From assembly GCA_009837285.1 (NCBI GenBank), contig VXTU01000085.1, positions 1 to 53,168 on the forward strand: a stretch of DNA of 53,168 nt. The letters run 5' to 3'. Both the position numbers and the translations under genes were made by a program. Of this stretch, positions 6,732-14,757 are shown one piece after another. How positions within the stretch are numbered: the stretch's first letter is position 1; each line of letters opens with the position of its first letter. The stretch comes from Chloroflexota bacterium (GTDB taxonomy: Bacteria; Chloroflexota; Dehalococcoidia; UBA2979). The notes under the pieces were generated by a model. That model did not search any database, was not told the DNA's origin, and saw only the letters and a program-made list of their open reading frames with translations.

Positions 6732-7751
6732 ATGACCAGCGAACGCACCGACACCGCACTCCGGCACGCGCTGACTGCACCTGCAGCCGAGCTGCGCAGC
6801 CCCGGCATGCATGACCTCGGCCCCGACGAGATGCGCCGCTTCCGCGCGGTCGAGTCGCGCTTCCTCGAGGTCACGGGGCGCGCGGGCTACGACGAGATCC
6901 GCACGCCGACGGTGGAACCGCTGCACCTGTTCACCGGCGCCGGCACGCTCTCGCCACAGATGCTCGACCGCGTCTACTCATTCCTCGACTGGGACGGCTG
7001 GAGCGGCGAGCGTGTCGTGCTGCGGCCCGACAGCACGCTCCCCGCCGTGCGATGGCACGAGGAGCAAGTGAGCGGCCAGACGTCGCGGCTGTGCTACGTG
7101 CAGCCCGTCTACCGGTTCGTACCGGGCGGCGGCCAGCGCGAGCAGTGGCAGTGCGGCGCCGAGCTGTTCGGCCTCGACGCACCCGAAGGTGACGCCGAGC
7201 TGCTGCGGCTGGCCCTCGACCTCCTCGCCGCGCTCGGCGTCGAGGGGGTACGCGTCGACCTCTCGCACACCGGGCTCGTGCGCGCCGCGCTCGGCGCGGC
7301 CGGGCTCGACGCCGCGGCTCAGCTCGCGACGCTCGACCGCCTCCTCGACGGCGATGACGGAGCGATCCAGGAAGTCATCTGGGCGCGGCCCGAGCAGGCC
7401 GGTGCGCTGCGCGTGCTCTTCGAGATCGACGGACACGATGCGGGATACCTCGCGAATCTGCGTGCGGCGCTCGACCCCGTTCCGGGCGCTGCTGCCGCCA
7501 TCGCGGAGCTCGATGCCGCCGCGGGCGTCCTCGGAGCCGCGGGCGCGGAGTTCCGCGTCTCCGCGGCGTCGGTGCGGAACTTCGAGTACTACACGGGCCT
7601 GACGTTCCGCGCGCTCGCCGGGGACGTCGAGTGCCTGCGGGGCGGGCGCTATGACGGCCTCGCCGAGACGATCGGCGGGAGCGCGGTGCCGGCGTCCGGC
7701 TTCGGCGCGGACATCGAGGTGCTCATGGCGCTCGCGGAGGGCGGCGCGTGA
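6732..7751 (+). CDS. hisZ: ATP phosphoribosyltransferase regulatory subunit HisZ
   Basis: HisZ is a catalytically dead histidyl-tRNA synthetase paralogue that assembles with short HisG and is needed for activity and histidine feedback of the first step of histidine synthesis. The 339-residue product has the class II synthetase core: a motif 1 region (FLEVTGRAGYDEIRTPTVEP), motif 2 (VLRPDSTLPAVRW...), a histidine-motif-like FEYYTGLTFRAL and RGGRYDGL. Motif 3 is reduced to GFGADIEVL, lacking the synthetase Arg, and no anticodon-binding domain follows, as expected for HisZ. It starts 49 nt after the terminator hairpin and ends in a TGATG overlap with hisG. Confidence 0.9.
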   Translation: MTSERTDTALRHALTAPAAELRSPGMHDLGPDEMRRFRAVESRFLEVTGRAGYDEIRTPTVEPLHLFTGAGTLSPQMLDRVYSFLDWDGWSGERVVLRPDSTLPAVRWHEEQVSGQTSRLCYVQPVYRFVPGGGQREQWQCGAELFGLDAPEGDAELLRLALDLLAALGVEGVRVDLSHTGLVRAALGAAGLDAAAQLATLDRLLDGDDGAIQEVIWARPEQAGALRVLFEIDGHDAGYLANLRAALDPVPGAAAAIAELDAAAGVLGAAGAEFRVSAASVRNFEYYTGLTFRALAGDVECLRGGRYDGLAETIGGSAVPASGFGADIEVLMALAEGGA

Positions 7752-9223
7752 TGGACGACGGTATCCGCGTCGCGCTCCCGCGGGGCGACCTGCGCGCGCC
7801 GCTGGCCGAACGGCTCGCGGCCGTCGGCTTCGCGCCTGCCGGCTACGGCGAGGGCTCACGGGCGTATCGCTTCAGCGTCGAGGGCCGCCCGCGGGTCGCC
7901 GTGCGCGTGTTCTCCGACGAGGACATCCCGATCCAGATCGCGCTCGGCAACTACGACCTCGGCATCACGAGCCGCTCCTCGATCGACGAGCTGGTGACGC
8001 GCTACGGCCACGACTCGATCGTCGCGTTGCGCGCGCTCGACGTGGGCGAGGCACGCGTCGTGCTGGCGGCGCCGGCCGGGACAACGCTCGATGAGCTGGG
8101 AGCGCGGCGGCCGCTGCGCGTCGCGACCACGTACCCGCACATCACGGCGCAGTACCTGAACTGGCTGCGCGTCCCCGACTATCGGCTCATCGAGGTCTGG
8201 GGCCAGCCACAGGCCTGGCCGCCGGAGGACGCCGACGCGGCCGTACTCGACGTGCCCGCCGGGGACGGCACGCCCGAGGTCCTCGATCGCGAGGGCCTGG
8301 AGGCGATCGCCGAAGTCCACCGCGGCTCCGCGTGGTTGGTCGCGAACCGGCGTGCGCTGGGCGAACAGGACCTGCGCGAGGTGCTCGACGCGCTCCTCGA
8401 GTTGCCCGCGCGCCCACCCGCCGCCGAGGGCGTGCAGTACGGCCCGCTCCGCCCGACGCCGCTCGTGCTCGATCGGCGCTCCGTCGAGGCACGCGTGAAC
8501 GGCTTCGAACGGCAGGACGGCGCGCTCAGGCTCGCGGTGCCCGACGGACACGCGCAGCGCCACACCGTCGAGGCACTCGCCACTGCCGGCATCGCGTTCG
8601 AGGGCTACGACGAGCAACAGGCCGTGCGCCGGCCGCGCTCGGCCATCGAGGGCGTCACCGTGAAGGTGATCCGCCCCCAGGACATGCCGCAGGCGGTCGC
8701 CCTGGGGCGGTTCGACGTAGCGCTGACCGGCCGCGACTGGCTGGCAACACACCTCGCCGCGTTCCCCGGCTCCCCGGTCGTGGAGCTGTGCGACCTGCAC
8801 CGCAGCCGCTACCGCATGGGCGCCGTGGTGTCCGAGGACGTCCCCGCCGAGAACATCGCCGAGGCCGTCGCGTACTGGCGGCGCGACGACCCGGGCCGCT
8901 CTATCCGTGTGGCCTCGGAGTACGTCGAACTGGCCGACCACTACGCGCGTGAGCGGCACCTGGGGCGCTACCGTGTGATCCCGATCGGCGGGGCGTCCGA
9001 GGGCTTTGTGCCGGACGACGCGGAGATCCTGATCGAGGGTTCGGAGACCGGAACCACCCTGCGCGCCAACCGGCTCCGTATGATCGATGTGATCATGGAA
9101 TCGACGAACTGCGCCATCGGCTCTACGGTCCGCCCGCCGGGCGCGCGTGGCGACCTGCGCGACCGGCTGGTGGAGCGGCTGGCGGCCGCCGCGCCTCCGG
9201 ACGACGGCGGCGGGCCGGCGTAG
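7751..9223 (+). CDS. hisG: ATP phosphoribosyltransferase, tandem double-domain HisG
   Basis: HisG joins ATP and PRPP in the first step of histidine synthesis. This 490-residue protein is about twice the length of short HisG and contains two HisG-like domains, residues ~1-215 and ~259-480. The N-terminal half keeps ALPRGDL, DIPIQIALGNYDLGITS and TTYPH (126-130), but its PRPP loop is degenerate (~167-183). The C-terminal half keeps AVPDGH, DMPQAVALGRFDVALTG and a good PRPP loop, SETGTTLRANRL (431-442), but has lost the TYPH-type motif. The halves may cooperate as a built-in pseudodimer. ATG 7751 overlaps the hisZ stop by one base; GTG 7748 is the alternative. Co-expression with HisZ fits short-form regulation. 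Confidence 0.9.
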   Translation: MDDGIRVALPRGDLRAPLAERLAAVGFAPAGYGEGSRAYRFSVEGRPRVAVRVFSDEDIPIQIALGNYDLGITSRSSIDELVTRYGHDSIVALRALDVGEARVVLAAPAGTTLDELGARRPLRVATTYPHITAQYLNWLRVPDYRLIEVWGQPQAWPPEDADAAVLDVPAGDGTPEVLDREGLEAIAEVHRGSAWLVANRRALGEQDLREVLDALLELPARPPAAEGVQYGPLRPTPLVLDRRSVEARVNGFERQDGALRLAVPDGHAQRHTVEALATAGIAFEGYDEQQAVRRPRSAIEGVTVKVIRPQDMPQAVALGRFDVALTGRDWLATHLAAFPGSPVVELCDLHRSRYRMGAVVSEDVPAENIAEAVAYWRRDDPGRSIRVASEYVELADHYARERHLGRYRVIPIGGASEGFVPDDAEILIEGSETGTTLRANRLRMIDVIMESTNCAIGSTVRPPGARGDLRDRLVERLAAAAPPDDGGGPA

Positions 9224-9248
9224 CCCGAGAGGCACGAGGAGGAGCCGG

Positions 9249-10004
9249 ATGCCCTCGCTCGGATCGCACCTGGCCAGCGCCTACGGGCTGGCCACGCGTC
9301 TCGGCTCGCAACACATCGACGCCGACCGTGGCGCGTACTACCTCGGCTCGACCGCGCCCGACATGCGCATCCTGATGCGCGTGGACCGCAAGCTCACACA
9401 CTTCTTCGAGCTCAGCGACTTCGAGCCACAGGACTCGATTGCGCGGATGTTCGAGGCCCACCCGAATCTGGGCGACGCGGTCAGCCTCGACCCCGGCATG
9501 CGGGCGTTCATCGCCGGCTACATGACGCACCTGCTCATGGACGAGCACTACATCCAGAGCGTCTATCGGGCCTTCTTCGGCGAGCGCTCGCCGCTCGGCG
9601 GCGACCTCTGGGCGAACGTGCTGGACCGCTCCCTGCAGTACGAGATGAACCGCCGCGACCTGGAGGACGACGACGCGCTGACCGATGTGCGCAAGGCCAT
9701 CGACGCCTCGCAGTCGGCGGTCGGCCTGCCGTTCATCGACGACGAGCTGTGGCCGGAGTGGCGCGACTTCACGCGCGGCATCACGCACCAGCGCCCGGAC
9801 TTCGAGCGCTACGCGCGCGTCATGCAGATCCACCTCCGCCGCGTCGGCTTCTCCGAGGAACGGATCGAGGAGATCGGCAACGACCCGCCGCAGGTCATCA
9901 ACGAGGCGTTCGAGGCGGTCAGCGAGGAACGCCTGGACCAGTACCTTGAGGAGGCGACCGAGCTCGCCTTTGACCGCCTGCGCGAGTACCTGCCGCCGTC
10001 ATGA
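9249..10004 (+). CDS. Zinc-dependent phospholipase C-like protein within the his operon
   Basis: A 251-residue protein resembling the zinc-dependent phospholipase C fold: MPSLGSHLASAYGLATRL, DRGAYYLGSTAPDMR, a HFF segment and YMTHLLMDEHY supply the His/Asp residues typical of metal sites in this group. There is no signal peptide, so it is probably cytoplasmic. Similar single-domain proteins are often annotated as hydrolases of unknown substrate. It lies 25 nt after hisG with a good Shine-Dalgarno (GAGGAGGAG) and overlaps hisD by 4 nt (ATGA), so it is translated as part of the his operon. No histidine-pathway reaction is known for this family; its role here is open. Confidence 0.72.
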   Translation: MPSLGSHLASAYGLATRLGSQHIDADRGAYYLGSTAPDMRILMRVDRKLTHFFELSDFEPQDSIARMFEAHPNLGDAVSLDPGMRAFIAGYMTHLLMDEHYIQSVYRAFFGERSPLGGDLWANVLDRSLQYEMNRRDLEDDDALTDVRKAIDASQSAVGLPFIDDELWPEWRDFTRGITHQRPDFERYARVMQIHLRRVGFSEERIEEIGNDPPQVINEAFEAVSEERLDQYLEEATELAFDRLREYLPPS

Positions 10005-11347
10005 CCGCCGACGATGCCCTCTCGCTGCGGATCGTCGAGGGCGCCGAGGCTGCTCGCGCGAGCGTGCTGCGCCGCGAGCCCCCGGGGGCGTCCGAACTCC
10101 CGGAGCCCATCCGCGCCTCGATCCGCGACACGTTCGGGGCGGACCTGAGCGCCGAGGAGGTCGTCGCGCGCATCATCGAGGACGTGCGACGCGAGGGCGA
10201 CGCCGCGGTGCGCCGCTACTCGCAGCGCTTCGACGGATCCGCCGACGCGCCGATGGAGGTGGGCCCCGAGGAGTTCGAGGCGGCCTTCGAGGAGGCCGAG
10301 CACGACCTCATCGAGTCGATGCGCTATGCGGCCGAGCGCGTGCGCGTCTTCCACGAGCTGCAGCTCGAGCACGGCCCACGCTCGTTCCTGTACGAGGGAC
10401 TGGGCCAGGAGGTGCTGCCCATCCAGCGCGCCGGGATCTACATGACCGGGAGCGTGGCCGTGCTGCCATCCTCGGTGCTGCACACGGCCATCCCGGGCGT
10501 GGTTGCAGGCGTGCCGGAGCTTGTCGGCGTCACCGCCGCGCGGCCCGACGGCAGTGTGCACCCCCTCAAGCTCGTCGCCGCCTCGATCGCGGGGGTGCAG
10601 CGCGTCTTCCGCGCCTCCGGCGCCCAGGGCATCGCCGCGCTGGCGCTCGGCACCGAGTCGATCCCGCGCGTCGACAAGCTGTTCGGTCCCGGCAACCTCT
10701 TCGTCACGCTCGCCAAGCGCCAGTTGTTCGGCGAAGTGGGCATAGACGCGCTCTACGGCCCGACCGAGACGCTCGTACTTGCCGACGCGGATTCGCCGCC
10801 CGACCTCTGCGCGGCCGACCTGCTGGCGCAGGCCGAGCACGACGTCCTCGCCACGCCTGTGCTCATCACAGCCAGCCTTGAGCTGGCCCAGCACGTCCAG
10901 ATCGCCGTCGAGGAGCAGCTTGCGACCCTCGACCGCGGCGCGATCGCGCGCGCGGCCGTCGAGCGCGGCGGCGCGGCGGTCGTTGAGGACCTCGACGAGG
11001 CCATCGAGCTGGCGAACGAGTTCGCGCCAGAGCACCTCTGCATCCTCACGGCCGACGCCGGCGCGGTCGCCGACCGCATCACGAGCGCGGGCGGCGTCTT
11101 CGTTGGCGAGCACTCGCCCGAGGTGCTCGGCGACTACGTGGCGGGGCCCAGCCATGTGATGCCGACCGGAGGCTCGGCTCGGTACGCCTCACCGCTGTCG
11201 GTGCTCGACTTCCTCAAGGTCACCTCCGTGATCGCGCTCCAGGACGACGCGATCGAGTTCCTCGGCCCGCACGCCGCGCGGCTCGCACGCGCGGAGGGGC
11301 TGACAGGCCACGCCCGCTCGATCGAGCGGCGGCTGGAGGGGCTGTGA
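10001..11347 (+). CDS. hisD: Histidinol dehydrogenase
   Basis: HisD catalyses the last two steps of histidine synthesis, oxidising histidinol to histidine with NAD. At 448 residues it has normal length. The zinc ligands and catalytic base known from the E. coli enzyme have counterparts: Gln and His in AQAEHD, Asp in GDYVAGPSH, His in GLTGHARS, and the catalytic Glu-His in APEHLC. GAQGIAALALGTE and FGPGNLFVTLAKRQ are also typical. Two conserved segments differ from most family members: the PGG(S/T)A loop reads MTGSVAVL and the AGPSE loop reads YGPTE. It starts in a 4-nt overlap with the preceding gene and ends in a TGATG overlap with hisC. Confidence 0.92.
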   Translation: MTADDALSLRIVEGAEAARASVLRREPPGASELPEPIRASIRDTFGADLSAEEVVARIIEDVRREGDAAVRRYSQRFDGSADAPMEVGPEEFEAAFEEAEHDLIESMRYAAERVRVFHELQLEHGPRSFLYEGLGQEVLPIQRAGIYMTGSVAVLPSSVLHTAIPGVVAGVPELVGVTAARPDGSVHPLKLVAASIAGVQRVFRASGAQGIAALALGTESIPRVDKLFGPGNLFVTLAKRQLFGEVGIDALYGPTETLVLADADSPPDLCAADLLAQAEHDVLATPVLITASLELAQHVQIAVEEQLATLDRGAIARAAVERGGAAVVEDLDEAIELANEFAPEHLCILTADAGAVADRITSAGGVFVGEHSPEVLGDYVAGPSHVMPTGGSARYASPLSVLDFLKVTSVIALQDDAIEFLGPHAARLARAEGLTGHARSIERRLEGL

Positions 11348-12495
11348 TGTCCGTGCGCTTCGACTTCGACGCCGCGCTCCGGCCCGCCCTGCGCGGGATG
11401 GACGGCTACGAGCCGATCGAGCCGCCCGAGGAGGCTGCGGCACGCTACGGCGTGGCGCCCGGGGACGTTGTGAAGCTCGACGGCAACGAGAACCCGTACG
11501 GCCCCTCGCCGCGCGCGCGCAAGGCCCTCGCCGGGGGCTACGAGGCGCACCGCTACCCCGACCCCGACCAGCGCCGCCTGCGCGCGGCGCTCGCCGCACG
11601 GCACCACATCCCGGAGTCGAGCATCGTGGCTGGGGCGGGGGCCGACGAGCTGATCGACCTCGTCTTCCGCGTCTTCGTCGACCCGGGCGACCGCGTCGTG
11701 ATCGCCTCGCCGACGTTCGGCATGTACAGCTTCGGCGCGCGCCTCTACGGCGCGACGCTCGTGGACGCACCGCGCGTCGAGGCCGACTGGAGCATCGACT
11801 CCGACGCCCTGGTCGAGGCTGCCGAGGGCGCCAAGGCGGTATTCGTCCCCTCGCCCAACAACCCCACAGGCGGCCTGCTGCCGCCGGACGTGTGTGAGCG
11901 CCTGCTGGCGAGCGGCGCGCTGCTCGTCGTTGACGAGGCGTACATCGAGTTCGCGCACGCCGAGTCACTCGTGCCGCTGGCTGCGGAGGGCGATGCGCCG
12001 CTGATCGTGCTGCGCACGTTCAGCAAGTGGGCGGGCCTTGCGGGGCTGCGCGTCGGCTACGGCGTGATGCCGCGGCCCATCGCAGACGCGTTCATGCAGT
12101 GGAAGCAGCCCTATGGCGTGAACCTCGCAGCCGAGGCCGCTGCCATCGCGTCCACCGAGGACGCAATGCTGCTCGACGAGCGCGCCTGCGAGATCGCCGG
12201 CGAGCGCGGGCGGCTCGAGGCCGGGCTGCGCGACGGCGAATGGCTTGAGCCCGCGCCGTCCGAGGCGAACTTCCTGCTGTGCCGCATGTCGGACCGCCTC
12301 GGCGGCGACGGGGCGGCGCTGCGCGAGGCGCTGGCGCGCCGCGGGGTGTTCGTGCGCTTCTTCAGCGACCCGCGGCTGCACCGCCACGTGCGCATCTCGG
12401 TGGGCATGCCCACCGACACCGACCGCGTGCTCGCCGCCCTCCACGAGGCCGGCCGCGAACTGGAAGGCCCGAATCCTGGAAGGGGGGCTCGATGA
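11347..12495 (+). CDS. hisC: Histidinol-phosphate aminotransferase
   Basis: A PLP-dependent class I/II aminotransferase converting imidazole-acetol phosphate to histidinol phosphate. The 382-residue sequence shows KLDGNENPYGPSP, AGAGADELIDL, PSPNNPTGG, VVDEAYIEF, and the PLP lysine in RTFSKWAGLAGLRVGYG, and ends with the Arg-containing VRISVGMPTD substrate carboxylate/phosphate region. Position between hisD and hisB supports HisC over other family I members. ATG 11347 overlaps the hisD stop by one base (GTG 11344 is an alternative). It overlaps hisB by 4 nt. Confidence 0.93.
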   Translation: MSVRFDFDAALRPALRGMDGYEPIEPPEEAAARYGVAPGDVVKLDGNENPYGPSPRARKALAGGYEAHRYPDPDQRRLRAALAARHHIPESSIVAGAGADELIDLVFRVFVDPGDRVVIASPTFGMYSFGARLYGATLVDAPRVEADWSIDSDALVEAAEGAKAVFVPSPNNPTGGLLPPDVCERLLASGALLVVDEAYIEFAHAESLVPLAAEGDAPLIVLRTFSKWAGLAGLRVGYGVMPRPIADAFMQWKQPYGVNLAAEAAAIASTEDAMLLDERACEIAGERGRLEAGLRDGEWLEPAPSEANFLLCRMSDRLGGDGAALREALARRGVFVRFFSDPRLHRHVRISVGMPTDTDRVLAALHEAGRELEGPNPGRGAR

Positions 12496-13091
12496 GCGAG
12501 CGCCGCGCGACTGTGACACGCGACACGGCGGAGACGCGCATCCACGTCGAGCTCGACGTCGACGGGACGGGCGAGGCGCGCGTCGGCACCGGCGTGGGGT
12601 TCTACGACCACATGCTGGAGGCGTTCGCCAAGCACGGCCGCTTCGACCTGCAACTGACGTGCGAGGGCGACCTGCACGTCGATGAGCACCACACGATGGA
12701 GGACTGCGCGCTGGCGCTGGGCACCGCGTTCGACGAGGCGCTGGGTGACCGCGCCGGCCTCGTGCGCATGGGCGACGCGACCGTGCCGCTCGACGAGGCG
12801 CTCGTGCACGCCGTGGTCGACGTCTCGGGCCGGCCCTACGCGACGGTCGGGCTGACATGGGTCGGCGACCGCGTCGGCGAGGCAACGACGCAGATGCTCA
12901 CCCACGCGCTGCACAGCCTCGCGCAGACCGCGCGCATCACGCTGCACGTCCGCCAGCTCGCGGGCGCCAACGACCACCACATCGCCGAGGCGGCCTTCAA
13001 GGCCATCGCCCGCGCCCTCGACGCCGCGACGCAGCTCGACCCGCGCATCGCGGGCGAGGTGCCGAGCACGAAGGGCACGCTGACGACGTGA
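12492..13091 (+). CDS. hisB: Imidazoleglycerol-phosphate dehydratase
   Basis: Monofunctional HisB (199 residues) that dehydrates imidazole glycerol phosphate using a manganese cluster. The metal-binding motifs are intact: GFYDHMLEAFAKHGRFDL, DEHHTMEDCALALG, and ANDHHIAEAAFKAIARAL; LTHALHSLAQ and the SGRPYATVGL strand are also typical. There is no fused histidinol phosphatase, and a separate hisN-like gene lies downstream. Start ATG 12492 follows GGAAGGGGGG and overlaps the hisC stop (ATGA). The stop overlaps the GTG of the methyltransferase gene. Confidence 0.95.
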   Translation: MSERRATVTRDTAETRIHVELDVDGTGEARVGTGVGFYDHMLEAFAKHGRFDLQLTCEGDLHVDEHHTMEDCALALGTAFDEALGDRAGLVRMGDATVPLDEALVHAVVDVSGRPYATVGLTWVGDRVGEATTQMLTHALHSLAQTARITLHVRQLAGANDHHIAEAAFKAIARALDAATQLDPRIAGEVPSTKGTLTT

Positions 13092-13993
13092 GCGACGGCG
13101 CGAGCGGAGGCGCGGACTTCGGCGGCGGACCACGCGGCCGCGTCCACCTCGCCGACGGCGTCGAAGTGGCGCGCACCCTCGCCGACGAGTCGGTCGACCT
13201 CGTCTACCTCGACCCGCCATTCAACACGGGCCGGCGGCAGACGCGCGAGCAGCTGCGCACGCGACGCGTTCCGGAAGGTGCCGGGGACGGCGAGGGCGAC
13301 CGCACGGGCTTCGGCGGGCGGCGCTACGCGACCGAGCGGCTCGGCAGCCGATCGTTCGACGACGGCTTCGACGACTACCTGGCGTTCCTCGAACCGTTTC
13401 TCGTCGAGTCCCACCGGGTGCTCGCGCCGACGGGCAGCCTGTACCTGCACCTCGACTACCGCGAGGTGCACTACGCGAAGGTGCTGCTCGACGAGGTCTT
13501 CGGGCGCGCCAACTTCGTGAACGAGATCATCTGGGCGTACGACTACGGCGCGCGGCCGAAGCGCCGCTGGCCGGCGAAGCACGACAACATCCTCTTCTAC
13601 GCGAAGGACGCGGGCCGCAACGTCTTCAACGCCGACGACATCGAGCGCATCCCGTACATGGCGCCCGGCCTCGTCGGCCCGGAGAAAGCGGCGCGCGGGA
13701 AGCTCCCGACCGACACGTGGTGGCACACGATCGTGAGCCCGACGGGACGCGAGAAGCTGGGCTACCCCACGCAGAAGCCGCTCGGCGTCCTCGAGCGCAT
13801 CGTGCGCGCCTCTTCCCCGCCGGGCGGGCTCGTCGCGGACTTCGTGGCGGGGTCCGGCACGGCGGGCGAGGCGGCTCTGCGCCACGGTCGGCGGTTCGTC
13901 CTCGCGGACTGCTCGCCGGAGGCGTTCGAGGTGATGCGTCGCCGGTTCGCGGAGTGCGACGGCGTGGCGTTTTGCGAGGCGGTCGAGGGCTGA
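13088..13993 (+). CDS. Site-specific DNA methyltransferase (beta-class, N6-A or N4-C)
   Basis: A 301-residue SAM-dependent DNA methyltransferase. The catalytic motif IV LDPPFNTG (DPPF at 42-45) precedes the SAM-binding motif I DFVAGSGT (251-258), the beta-class order; YPTQKPLGVLERIV and FVLADCSPEAFEVMRRRF are typical flanks. The target base is probably adenine N6, but sequence alone does not separate this from cytosine N4. No restriction endonuclease is recognised. It starts with GTG overlapping the hisB stop by 4 nt and ends in a TGATG overlap with the next gene, so it is built into the his operon. Its GC content matches its neighbours. Confidence 0.9.
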   Translation: MSDGASGGADFGGGPRGRVHLADGVEVARTLADESVDLVYLDPPFNTGRRQTREQLRTRRVPEGAGDGEGDRTGFGGRRYATERLGSRSFDDGFDDYLAFLEPFLVESHRVLAPTGSLYLHLDYREVHYAKVLLDEVFGRANFVNEIIWAYDYGARPKRRWPAKHDNILFYAKDAGRNVFNADDIERIPYMAPGLVGPEKAARGKLPTDTWWHTIVSPTGREKLGYPTQKPLGVLERIVRASSPPGGLVADFVAGSGTAGEAALRHGRRFVLADCSPEAFEVMRRRFAECDGVAFCEAVEG

Positions 13994-14757
13994 TGCAGGA
14001 CTGTTACGCGGGCGACATCGGCGACTTCGGCAAGTACGGCCTGCTCCGCGCGCTCTGCGGTGACGACTTGCGCCTCGGCGTCCTCTGGTACGCCTTCGAG
14101 GGAGACCGCAAACAAGCACCGAACGACGGAAAGCACACCTCCTACGTGCACTCTGGGCCGGATGGGCACTTCGCTCAGTGCGACCCCGAGTTGTTCGAGC
14201 TCATGCGGACCATCATCTGCGAGGGGAAGCGATCAATCGGGGAGATCGAGAAGAGCGGCGCTCTGCCCGAGGACACACTCTACTTCTCTGATCCGTTGAC
14301 CTTCCGCGACATAAGGCCCGGCGAAGCCCGCGCCTTGAGGCGACAGGCATGGATGCAAAACGCTCAGAAAGCGGTGGCGGCTGCATCGGTCGTGTTCGTC
14401 GACCCTGACAATGGCATCGAAACCGCGAGCGTGGCTCGGCTCACCGCGAAGGGCCCGAAGTACGTCTATCACGATGATATTCGCGCCCTGCTGGACGGGA
14501 ATCGTAGCGTCATCGTCTATCACCACCTCGGGCGGCAGACTCATCAGGCGCAGATAGAGGGACGCCTCCTGGAGTTGCGAGCGCGTCTGCCCCAGGCGAG
14601 CAGCGCCTTCGCGCTGCGCTTCCGGAGGGGCACTGCGCGTGCCTACTTCGTGCTTCCGGCGGAGCGCCACGCTGGGTTGCTACGAGCACGGGCGGTTGAA
14701 CTACTGTCTTCGCCTTGGGGCACGAACGAGCACTTCGATCAGGCGGTCTACGAGTGA
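13993..14757 (+). CDS. Conserved hypothetical protein next to the methyltransferase
   Basis: A 254-residue protein of unknown function. It begins MQDCYAGDIGDFGKYGLLRA and has SVVFVDPDNGIE (a DPDN segment reminiscent of methyltransferase or nuclease acidic motifs) and a VIVYHHLGRQTH segment. I recall similar proteins scattered in bacteria without characterised function; that is memory, not a search. It overlaps the methyltransferase stop by one base and hisN by 4 nt. Its base composition is visibly lower in GC than its neighbours, with many A/T third positions (for example 14100-14400), suggesting recent transfer. A partner of the methyltransferase, such as a restriction or modification-linked enzyme, is conceivable but unsupported. 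Confidence 0.75.
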   Translation: MQDCYAGDIGDFGKYGLLRALCGDDLRLGVLWYAFEGDRKQAPNDGKHTSYVHSGPDGHFAQCDPELFELMRTIICEGKRSIGEIEKSGALPEDTLYFSDPLTFRDIRPGEARALRRQAWMQNAQKAVAAASVVFVDPDNGIETASVARLTAKGPKYVYHDDIRALLDGNRSVIVYHHLGRQTHQAQIEGRLLELRARLPQASSAFALRFRRGTARAYFVLPAERHAGLLRARAVELLSSPWGTNEHFDQAVYE

